Below, one piece after another: positions 1 to 6,155 of a DNA stretch of 9,452 bases. The notes beneath the pieces are model-generated. The model ran no database searches. It saw only the letters and a program-made list of their open reading frames with translations, and was not told where the DNA came from. The first letter of the stretch is position 1; the number at the start of each line of letters is the position of its first letter. Origin of the DNA: JAZDOH01 sp043798815 (GTDB lineage: Bacteria; Patescibacteriota; Gracilibacteria; UM-FILTER-43-11); NCBI GenBank assembly GCA_043798815.1, contig JAZDOH010000070.1:1-9452 (forward strand), in the 5' to 3' direction. Position numbers and translations under genes: made by a program.

Positions 1-1086
1 TGCTCCATAAATGGCGCGTAAAATACTATCATCCTTTGCCAAGGCGGCCGGGATGGTATTGTCGATGACTTTCAATTCAACCCAAATATCACCCGCATGA
101 GTATATAAATCATCAAATACTGACGCAGAGCCGCTCAATCCAAACATCCGAGCGTTATCTTCCAGATTGGGCCAATAAACCCAAGACAGGCTGTCTTTTG
201 TGGCCTCCAAGCCCAAATCAGCGAACATCGGCTCATTTTCCATCAAATAACGGGCGGCCAACTCCGGATGATTCTTTGCTTCTTCCACTCCGTCAAACCA
301 ACCCCGCACAAAAGCTTCGATGGCCTTGGGATGATCATTGATAAATTCCTGTTTGGCCACCATGATGTCGGAAATAATATCAGGTTTTTCTTTTGAGCTG
401 ATCAGAATATGTGAATGCTCTTTTTTAAGAGCTTGCTTAACGTCCGGCTCCCACACAACGGCGGCGTCCACCTCTCCTGCTACAAACGTGGCTCTGGCGG
501 AAGGAACGTCTTGCGTGAAAACAAGGTCGTTACGAATGTTTTGTTTATCCATTTCCGTCAACGCTGACTCGCTCAAAACACTTTCTAAAAGCCAATGACT
601 AGGGGTGAATTGAACCAAGGCTATTTTTTTACCCTTAAGATCTTCAACGGTTTTGATGGAGTCATCCGCTACAATCGCATCGCCACCGCGACTCCAATCA
701 ACTTGCAAAAAGGCTTTGCCGTTGATTCCGCCGCTAACAAAATTGGGTAATTCATTAGCCCAAAAATCAACCGTGGACCAAACAACGTCAACTCCTGCAG
801 GACCGCCTTTTGCAAATGCCTTTCCTCGAGCATCGATGTCTTCGATCAAAACAAATTTTACGGGCAAACCATATTTTTTTGTAAAAATGCTATCCGCATT
901 CTCCTGAAAACCACCGTTGGCCACAATGCCCCCGGCGTATCCGGGCCACGAAACAACGCCGACGATCAAAGGTCTGTCCAAATCAACTTCCGATAAAACT
1001 CCTGTCGTCTTGAATGTTTTATAAAAAACAACTCCTAATAAAATGACGATGACCAGGATAAATGCCGATAAAAATTTCTTATTCAT
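1..1086 (-). CDS. ABC transporter substrate-binding protein, NitT/TauT (SsuA/NMT1-like) type, 3' end outside window
   Basis: Reading leftward from the ATG at 1086-1084, the frame stays open for 362 codons to the window edge, so the C-terminus is missing. Residues 1-27 hold a short basic start (MNKK) and a hydrophobic segment (about residues 6-21). No lipobox cysteine follows, so I expect an uncleaved membrane anchor or a signal peptide rather than a lipoprotein. The mature part starts with VGVVSWPGYAGG and carries family-typical stretches: WSTVDFW, DWSRGGDAIVA, DLKGKKIAL, and ATFVAGEVDAAVVWEPDV, where the last matches the region in which such proteins sense ligand. Known members deliver nitrate, sulfonates, taurine or thiamine precursors to a permease/ATPase pair outside the cytoplasmic membrane; the ligand here cannot be read from sequence. 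Permease and ATPase genes would be expected to the left, outside the window. It follows the cysteine-rich operon on the same strand after a 69-bp gap and has its own candidate promoter. Confidence 0.88.
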   Translation of the reverse strand, partial: MNKKFLSAFILVIVILLGVVFYKTFKTTGVLSEVDLDRPLIVGVVSWPGYAGGIVANGGFQENADSIFTKKYGLPVKFVLIEDIDARGKAFAKGGPAGVDVVWSTVDFWANELPNFVSGGINGKAFLQVDWSRGGDAIVADDSIKTVEDLKGKKIALVQFTPSHWLLESVLSESALTEMDKQNIRNDLVFTQDVPSARATFVAGEVDAAVVWEPDVKQALKKEHSHILISSKEKPDIISDIMVAKQEFINDHPKAIEAFVRGWFDGVEEAKNHPELAARYLMENEPMFADLGLEATKDSLSWVYWPNLEDNARMFGLSGSASVFDDLYTHAGDIWVELKVIDNTIPAALAKDDSILRAIYGA

Positions 1087-1111
1087 ATAAATCAATGGTT
1101 ACGATGAGTTC

Positions 1112-1120
1112 ATAATAACA
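1112..1120 (-). promoter_or_regulatory. Candidate extended -10 promoter for the substrate-binding protein gene
   Basis: In the 69-bp gap 1087-1155, the minus strand reads TGTTATTAT, which fits an extended -10 (TGn plus TATTAT). It would give a leader of roughly 20 nt before the ATG at 1086. No good -35 and no Shine-Dalgarno-like sequence is seen. Directly after the CysC stop the minus strand has eight T (1153-1146), but only a weak A/T stem precedes them, so I do not call a terminator. The transporter gene could therefore also be reached by read-through from the cysteine-rich operon. Confidence 0.35.
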
Positions 1121-1155
1121 CAACTTGATACTCAGCATGACGATGAAAAAAAATT

Positions 1156-2802
1156 TTATACCAATGACTCCTGATAACATTTTTCGCAATATACAATTTC
1201 GGGCTGATAGGGAGCATAGGTAGTCAATACGGCAGCTGTGCACTTCATACATTGCCGGCTGAAGAGATTGCGCAGATTCCGTAAATCAAATCGCGCTTTG
1301 TGGCGACAGAAAAAGCAATATTGTGGAATGGCAATCCCGTTGTTCTTATAAAATTTGAATTCCTGATCAATGATTTTATAATTTCTGCCGCATTTTTCGC
1401 ACGCAAAAAGCTCTTTGCAAATGGATTCATTGGCGACACGGCTATCGTCAGGAGTTTTGGAGGTGGCGGGCAGATAATCTTGTTTGTCTTTTTCGCGCCA
1501 ACGCCAGCCTTGGGACTCAACCTCCGATTTTGTCATCGGATAATATTCGTGGGCAATGGTTTCGTTGTAAGCGAAATCAGAGTAAATGGCGTGGAAAAAT
1601 TCCCCCCACTCACCGGCTTTTTTCATATGTTCGATAATCTTTGGCAAAAGCGCATTGTATTCGGCTACAGAGTATTGTTTGTTAAAAATGCAGTATTTTT
1701 TATGCCGTAATCCAAGGCATCCAAAGCAATTCTGGGAATAATGGGTGTAAAAACAGTAATCAAGCTGGCTACATTCGCTAAAGCAAAACATGCTGCAACG
1801 GAATCGTTGCTCGTTATATCCGCAAAAAGTGGTATTAAAAAATTCCGATATTCCATCACCGCATTCGTCACAATCCATGCAATTTTGCGATGAACCAAAA
1901 GCGCGCGTAAAATATTTGCAATCCCATAGTTGCATGGAGTCAAAACATTCAAGCGCATCTTTGCTGTAAACCAGATAATCTCCTGTCACGTTTTCATTCT
2001 GAATTCCGCGCATGTACCGCTGAGGAAACTGCAATTTAAATGCTGACCAGTCTTTAAAATATTTAGCCAGCGAAGTATTGCTCGACAAGCTTTGCATCAA
2101 TTTTTCAAAAGTCGCCTGATCGTACTGTTTATTGAAGATGTAATACTCCTTATTTTTGAGGTTGCTGCACATGAAGCATTTTTTGCAGCCAATGCAATTC
2201 TTTAAAAACGCGCTGTCGCTGCAATTTGTGCAATCTTGGGAGTAGTGAAGGTTGTAGCATTTAACGCAATCCACACATTCGTAGCACAATTCGGATTCTT
2301 TGATGCGGTAATTGTCCATGCAATTCCGGCTTTTATTCGTGCCCATGCTGTAATAACAATCCCAGTTGTAATCGGAATCAAAGAGCATGTAACAATTTTT
2401 GTTTTTACCGGCGTAATTCGTGTATTCGGCATTTTCATCAAATTCAAAATCCGAGTGCAAGGCCGGCCGCGGGACGTTTTTGGCAAATTCAGCCCATTGC
2501 TCAAAAAACGGCCGGCTAAAATCAAAATCACGGCCATATTGCATAGGATCCCATTTGTCTGAAAACCAATAGCTTTGCCGGTAAACCGTCAGCGGAGAAG
2601 AGGGGTGATAGGCCGAAACAATGTCCGCACCTGTACCGCCACATTTGCGCTTATAAAGGTTGGTTTGATTCCCCCACGCCATGCGCCGCTGGCTCCGGCA
2701 CTTGGGGCATAGCGTCGGTTCAGGCACCTGCATTCTTTGGTAAAACTGGCGATCCCAGTCGACAATTTCGAACCCAGTGGAGCATTGTTTGCAGCTTGGC
2801 AT
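1156..2802 (-). CDS. Cysteine-rich zinc-ribbon protein, paralogue 'CysC' (548 aa), function unknown
   Basis: I do not know its function. It has 40 cysteines in 548 residues. Residues 4-36 form a zinc ribbon (C4, C7, C32, C35, with DRQFY and PEPTLCPKCR), followed by a cysteine-poor second ribbon (C54 to about Y78) and the family signature DPMQYGRDFDFSRPFF. A first cysteine-rich core spans residues 137-212, all 13 cysteines on a 3-residue grid, and ends in NKEYYIFNKQY. A second related core ends in CIFNKQY, followed by GEWGEFF and YNET. The C-terminal module repeats the N-terminal one: C468, C471, C496, C499, C518, C521, C539, C542. This is the only paralogue here in which all eight C-terminal ligand cysteines survive. 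Start: ATG at 2802, six bases after the CysB stop, no Shine-Dalgarno; stop TAA. It is the last cysteine-rich gene of the operon. No signal peptide is visible, so it is probably cytoplasmic. Confidence 0.85.
   Translation of the reverse strand: MPSCKQCSTGFEIVDWDRQFYQRMQVPEPTLCPKCRSQRRMAWGNQTNLYKRKCGGTGADIVSAYHPSSPLTVYRQSYWFSDKWDPMQYGRDFDFSRPFFEQWAEFAKNVPRPALHSDFEFDENAEYTNYAGKNKNCYMLFDSDYNWDCYYSMGTNKSRNCMDNYRIKESELCYECVDCVKCYNLHYSQDCTNCSDSAFLKNCIGCKKCFMCSNLKNKEYYIFNKQYDQATFEKLMQSLSSNTSLAKYFKDWSAFKLQFPQRYMRGIQNENVTGDYLVYSKDALECFDSMQLWDCKYFTRAFGSSQNCMDCDECGDGISEFFNTTFCGYNEQRFRCSMFCFSECSQLDYCFYTHYSQNCFGCLGLRHKKYCIFNKQYSVAEYNALLPKIIEHMKKAGEWGEFFHAIYSDFAYNETIAHEYYPMTKSEVESQGWRWREKDKQDYLPATSKTPDDSRVANESICKELFACEKCGRNYKIIDQEFKFYKNNGIAIPQYCFFCRHKARFDLRNLRNLFSRQCMKCTAAVLTTYAPYQPEIVYCEKCYQESLV
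2503..2553. repeat. 51-bp near-identical segment, copy in CysC (partner 4174-4224)
   Basis: This stretch matches 4174-4224 in CysB at 48 of 51 positions. It encodes the family signature around DPMQYGRDFDFSRPFF. The three differences are all silent third-position changes (TAT/TAC, GGC/GGT, TTT/TTC). A more diverged copy lies at 5820-5870 in CysA. It is a coding repeat between paralogues, not a mobile element. Confidence 0.8.
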
Positions 2803-2808
2803 GGGGAT

Positions 2809-4470
2809 TTAGTATACCGCTTTCTGATAGCAGTTCTCACAATACACAATCTCTCCACGCTCCGGCGAATGAGTGGTTTGGATTGCAACGTCGCATTTTC
2901 CGCACTGCCGATCAAAGAGCTTAAAAGGCTCCTTTAAAGCAAGTCGATCCCAATGCCGCTGATCCGGATGCCGCCATGGTAATGGAAGCTTGTGTTCGCG
3001 ATAAAATTTGAGTTCCTGAGCGATGATTTTGAATGGTTTTCCGCTCTTTTCGCAAACGATTGCCCAATTCAGCACGTCATCCGGAACGTCTTTGATGTCA
3101 TCTGGCAATCGGGAGGCAGGAATCATGCGCGTGACTTCGATTTTTGGTTCGTAATCACACCACTTCCATCCACGAGCCAGTACCTTGTCACGAGTCATTG
3201 GGAAATAATCCATGGCCTGAGTTTCGTTATAACCAAAAAAGGACATTTGCGGTGGGAAAAATTCGCCCCATTCGCCGGTTTTCTTCATATGCTCTTTGAT
3301 TCTGGCAAAAAGTGTCTCGTATTCTGACTTGGTGTATTGCTTATTCAAAATGCAGTATTCTTTGTGCTTTAACCCAACACATCCAAGTAATTCTTTACAA
3401 TTTCGCGTGCACCAATAGCAGTAATAGAGATCGCTTGAGGCAAGCCCACTGTAAAAACAGGCCATGGAATGTCTCATGCCTCCGCCGCCCATCAGCGCGC
3501 CGTTATAACACTCTTCCATGCCATCTCCCCACACGTGGATGTCCATGCTGTCTTTCGCATTTAACAGGCAATCCGTCATGTAACGGCAATCGTGTTGATC
3601 ATTGCAGTCAAAACACATGTGAGCGTTTTTGGAATTATTGACGTTGTCACCCACGACGTTTTCATTTTGAATTCCTCGAGTAGCCTTGACCGGTTGCGTG
3701 GCAAAAAAGGTTTCAACCTTTTGTTTCATTTTTTGTACCGCCAGATAGTTGCCGGAATGGAAATCAGCCAAAAACGCTTCATATTCTGCTTTCGATTTTG
3801 GTTCGTTAAAAATGTGATATTCCTTGTTTCGCAAATTGACGCAACCAAAGCAGTGCTTGCATCCAATACAATCTTTTAAAAACCAGCCATTCGAACAGTT
3901 CTGGCAAAATTGAGAATGGTTGAGGTTGTAACAATTCGAGGAAGCGGTACATTCATAGCATAACTCTGAAAATTGCAAAAATAGAAAATCCATGCAGCTT
4001 TTGAGACTCACGAACGTTTCGCCATAATAGGCACTCTCTGCTTGCTCGCCATCAACAATGAGATAGCAATTTTTAAGTTTGTAACAATCATTGGTGTAAT
4101 CGCTATTTTCGCTATCTCCAAGCGAGGCGAGGGCGTTTTGAGGAACAGCTTCCATGAGCTCCCTGAACTGCGGAAAAAACGGCCGGCTGAAATCAAAATC
4201 ACGACCGTATTGCATAGGATCCCAGGAATCCCCGTACCAGTCGCGTGATTTAATGACCTGAACGGGCTTATCCGGCGAATAAAGGGAAATGAGCGGCTGG
4301 CCATTGATGTCGTTTCGTTTGTAAAGCCGCTTACGATTATAAAACGCCATCTTTCGCTGCAATCGGCACTGGAAACAAAAAGTTGGCTCAGGTACATCGA
4401 ACATCTTGAAAAACCGCCGATCCGCGTCGACAATTGGAAAATCTTGATGACATTGAGGGCAAAGAGCCAT
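2809..4470 (-). CDS. Cysteine-rich zinc-ribbon protein, paralogue 'CysB' (553 aa), function unknown
   Basis: Middle gene of the cysteine-rich operon, with 33 cysteines. The N-terminal ribbon is intact (C4, C7, C32, C35; PEPTFCFQCR). The second N-terminal ribbon has lost all its cysteines (LYKRNDINGQ, then VQVIKSRDW). The signature DPMQYGRDFDFSRPFF follows at about residues 84-99. The first core spans residues 129-210 with 12 cysteines, all on a 3-residue grid, and ends with NKEYHIFNEP. A second core (KDSMD, CYNG, then CILNKQY) leads into GEWGEFFP, GYNET and MDYFPMT. In the C-terminal module the first ribbon is degenerate (C473, then serine, histidine and glutamine at the other ligand positions), while the last ribbon is intact (C523, C526, C544, C547, ending YCENCYQKAVY). 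Its ATG overlaps the CysA stop by one base (TAATG), implying translational coupling. No signal peptide or membrane span. Biochemical role unknown. Confidence 0.85.
   Translation of the reverse strand: MALCPQCHQDFPIVDADRRFFKMFDVPEPTFCFQCRLQRKMAFYNRKRLYKRNDINGQPLISLYSPDKPVQVIKSRDWYGDSWDPMQYGRDFDFSRPFFPQFRELMEAVPQNALASLGDSENSDYTNDCYKLKNCYLIVDGEQAESAYYGETFVSLKSCMDFLFLQFSELCYECTASSNCYNLNHSQFCQNCSNGWFLKDCIGCKHCFGCVNLRNKEYHIFNEPKSKAEYEAFLADFHSGNYLAVQKMKQKVETFFATQPVKATRGIQNENVVGDNVNNSKNAHMCFDCNDQHDCRYMTDCLLNAKDSMDIHVWGDGMEECYNGALMGGGGMRHSMACFYSGLASSDLYYCYWCTRNCKELLGCVGLKHKEYCILNKQYTKSEYETLFARIKEHMKKTGEWGEFFPPQMSFFGYNETQAMDYFPMTRDKVLARGWKWCDYEPKIEVTRMIPASRLPDDIKDVPDDVLNWAIVCEKSGKPFKIIAQELKFYREHKLPLPWRHPDQRHWDRLALKEPFKLFDRQCGKCDVAIQTTHSPERGEIVYCENCYQKAVY
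4174..4224. repeat. 51-bp near-identical segment, copy in CysB (partner 2503-2553)
   Basis: Partner of the copy in CysC, with three silent differences in 51 bases. Conservation at synonymous sites is higher here than in surrounding parts of the two genes, where even residues differ often. This suggests fairly recent duplication or local gene conversion, or a nucleotide-level constraint. Confidence 0.8.
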
Positions 4471-4472
4471 TA
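4468..4472 (-). promoter_or_regulatory. TAATG stop/start overlap joining CysA and CysB
   Basis: On the minus strand, the TAA stop of CysA and the ATG of CysB share one base. Such junctions usually let a terminating ribosome restart on the next gene. Upstream there is only a weak purine patch (AAGAAG), so coupling is probably the main route to CysB translation. This start also gives the MALCPQC terminus that aligns with the other paralogues. Confidence 0.75.
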
Positions 4473-6119
4473 GTAAACTTCTTTAAGATAACACGCTTCG
4501 CAGTATACGATTTCCGGCCGATCCGAAGCATAAACGCTTTGAATTGCGGTTCCGCATTTGGAGCAAGGGCGAGAATAAAGATGATGAGGCCGCTTGAATT
4601 CTAGCCGACGACGGTAGCGCTCATCCGGATGAAGGTGTGGCATGGGAAGCTGATGCTCCCGATAAAAACGCAGTTCCTGAGGCGTGACTTTAAACGGTCG
4701 CCCCGTCGCTTCGCACGCGATGGCCCACTCTAGAACTTCATCTGGAATTTCTTTGATCGTGTCCGGAAGTTTGGCGGCAGGAATGACTTTTTTAACATCA
4801 GACAATTTTTCCTCTTCTATCCTCCAGCTCCAACTTCGTTTTTGAGCTTCTTCTGTGGTCAACGGAAAATATTCCTGCGCGACGGTTTCGTTATAAGCAA
4901 AAGGACTCATAGTTACTGGGAAAAATTCGCCCCATTCACTGGTTTTTTGCATGTGTCGAATGATCCGCTCTCGCAACGCCTTATATTCTAATTCGCTGTA
5001 CTGCTTGTTAAAAATACAAAAGGTTTTTTGCCGCAAACCAATACAACCAAAACAATCGTGGCTGGATTGGATGAAAAAAGAATAATCGATATCATTGGAA
5101 TACGTGGCTCGGACGCAAAATTTGGTATTGAAACAGGCTGAAACGGACGTGGTTTCATAACACAGTTCGCTGTCGCGCCCCCCGCTGTAAGAATCCATGG
5201 AATCCTTATATTTCATGACATCGATGAGATAAGCACAATCCTGCGAAAATTTGACCCCAAAGCATTGGCGGCAATGCTTGGATTCAAAAAGATTATCACC
5301 CATGCAATCTTCCGTTTTGACTGAAATGATTGCCTGATGAATTGCCTTTTGTTTCATGGTCTTAAACATCCCGAAAGCTTTTTGTACGATCGCATAATGG
5401 CTGAAATCAAATTCCTTCATTTTTTTAAAATACTCTTCTTTGGAATAGGGTTTATTTAAAATGTAGTACTGTTTGTTGCGCAGGTTGCTACACATGAAAC
5501 AATTCATGCAGTTTCGACAATCGATCAAAAAGGCGGAATCAGAACATTCGCTGCAAAAAAAGAGATATTTGCTGTTATAGCAGCTGACACATTCGACGCA
5601 TTCATAAAGCAATTCCGATTTGATCGCTTCAGCGCAATCGATACACGATGATGAGCCATTGCCACGATAAGCGTACATCATGTCGCGGCATTTGTGGGTA
5701 CGCGCGCATAAATAACAATTGGAACAGTCGCTCATGTCGTTGTTGTAATCACAATTTTCAGAACGTTCCACTCGAAGCGATGGCAAAGGAACGGTTTTTA
5801 AAAGCTCATGGAATTGTTCAAAAAACGGACGATTGAAATCAAAATCGCGACCGTATTGCATGGGATCGAATTTATCGCTAAAAAAATAATCTTTATCACA
5901 AACCGTCACCGGTGCGTCAGTGGCATAAGCGGAAATGATTTTCTTTCCTGTAATATCACACACGCGCTGATACAGCTTTCTTTCGTTACGGAAAACCATT
6001 CGACGTTGATGTCGGCAGTCCGGGCATAGCGTGGGTTCGGGAATGTTGATTTTTTTATAAAATCCACGATCTTCATCCGCTATTGCAAAATCTTGTGTAC
6101 ACTGACCACACTTTTTCAT
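4470..6119 (-). CDS. Cysteine-rich zinc-ribbon protein, paralogue 'CysA' (549 aa), first gene of its operon, function unknown
   Basis: I start this gene at the ATG at 6119, which gives MKKCGQC and matches the N-termini of CysB and CysC (cysteines at 4, 7, 32, 35). A longer in-frame start at 6176 would lie inside argC and would not match the paralogues. There are 37 cysteines. N-terminal module: intact ribbon (residues 4-36), then a half-degenerate ribbon (C54, C74). DPMQYGRDFDFNRPFF follows at about 85-100. First core, residues 123-210: 16 cysteines, all multiples of three apart. Second core, about 272-379, resembles the first (KSELLYECVECVSCYN against DSELCYETTSVSACFN). The linker carries EWGEFFP, FAYNET and EYFPLT (395-420) and a PDTIKEIPDEVL helix. 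C-terminal module: C469 alone in the first ribbon (T472, H497, E500), intact last ribbon (C519, C522, C540, C543). The TATAAT six bases upstream predicts a leaderless mRNA. Role unknown; metal binding is likely by analogy with zinc ribbons. Confidence 0.86.
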   Translation of the reverse strand: MKKCGQCTQDFAIADEDRGFYKKINIPEPTLCPDCRHQRRMVFRNERKLYQRVCDITGKKIISAYATDAPVTVCDKDYFFSDKFDPMQYGRDFDFNRPFFEQFHELLKTVPLPSLRVERSENCDYNNDMSDCSNCYLCARTHKCRDMMYAYRGNGSSSCIDCAEAIKSELLYECVECVSCYNSKYLFFCSECSDSAFLIDCRNCMNCFMCSNLRNKQYYILNKPYSKEEYFKKMKEFDFSHYAIVQKAFGMFKTMKQKAIHQAIISVKTEDCMGDNLFESKHCRQCFGVKFSQDCAYLIDVMKYKDSMDSYSGGRDSELCYETTSVSACFNTKFCVRATYSNDIDYSFFIQSSHDCFGCIGLRQKTFCIFNKQYSELEYKALRERIIRHMQKTSEWGEFFPVTMSPFAYNETVAQEYFPLTTEEAQKRSWSWRIEEEKLSDVKKVIPAAKLPDTIKEIPDEVLEWAIACEATGRPFKVTPQELRFYREHQLPMPHLHPDERYRRRLEFKRPHHLYSRPCSKCGTAIQSVYASDRPEIVYCEACYLKEVY

Positions 6120-6155
6120 GTTCGCATTATACTGGTATAATTGCCTCATGATCAA
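6113..6155. promoter_or_regulatory. Face-to-face leaderless promoter pair for CysA (-) and argC (+)
   Basis: Positions 6126-6141 read ATTATACTGGTATAAT, two 7-bp perfect inverted arms around a central TG. The plus strand has TGGTATAAT (6133-6141), an extended -10. The six bases 6142-6147 then lead to the argC ATG at 6148, the expected transcription start. The minus strand has TATAAT (6131-6126), then six bases, then the CysA ATG at 6119. Candidate -35 hexamers, each 4/6 to TTGACA, are TTTTCA (6113-6118, 17-bp spacer) for argC and TTGATC (6155-6150, 18-bp spacer) for CysA. Each sits inside the first codons of the opposite gene. Both messages should begin at or next to their start codons. The two polymerase footprints overlap, so the promoters should compete. 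Confidence 0.65.

Noticed and set aside
338..907. Plus-strand open frames at 338-598 and 653-907
   Set aside because: They lie antisense to the substrate-binding protein frame, which is continuous with clear family motifs, and their translations show no recognisable domain.
1146..1153. Run of eight T on the minus strand just after the CysC stop, a possible intrinsic terminator
   Set aside because: Only a weak A/T-only stem can be drawn before it; no GC-rich hairpin.
1300..2562. Plus-strand open frames inside CysC (1300-1710, 2236-2562) with hydrophobic translations
   Set aside because: Antisense shadows of cysteine- and lysine-rich codons: reverse complements of TGC/AAA/AAT codons give valine, alanine, phenylalanine and isoleucine. 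No start context, and not conserved as proteins among the paralogues.
2811..2816. TATACT on the minus strand 8 bases before the CysC ATG, a possible internal leaderless promoter
   Set aside because: The hexamer is dictated by the conserved Val-Tyr-stop ending (GTA TAC TAA), the -35 match is weak and the spacing less exact than at 6119/6148. The six-base gap to CysB makes simple read-through more likely.
1156..6119. Cysteine-rich proteins as LysW-like amino-group carriers for the neighbouring ArgC
   Set aside because: LysW is a small acidic protein ending in a glutamate-bearing EDWGE tail. These are ~550 residues and end in EVY, AVY or SLV without that tail.
1156..6119. Tandem cysteine-rich genes as a transposon or phage cargo array
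   Set aside because: No transposase, integrase, terminal inverted repeats or target duplications are visible, and base composition looks like that of the neighbouring metabolic genes.
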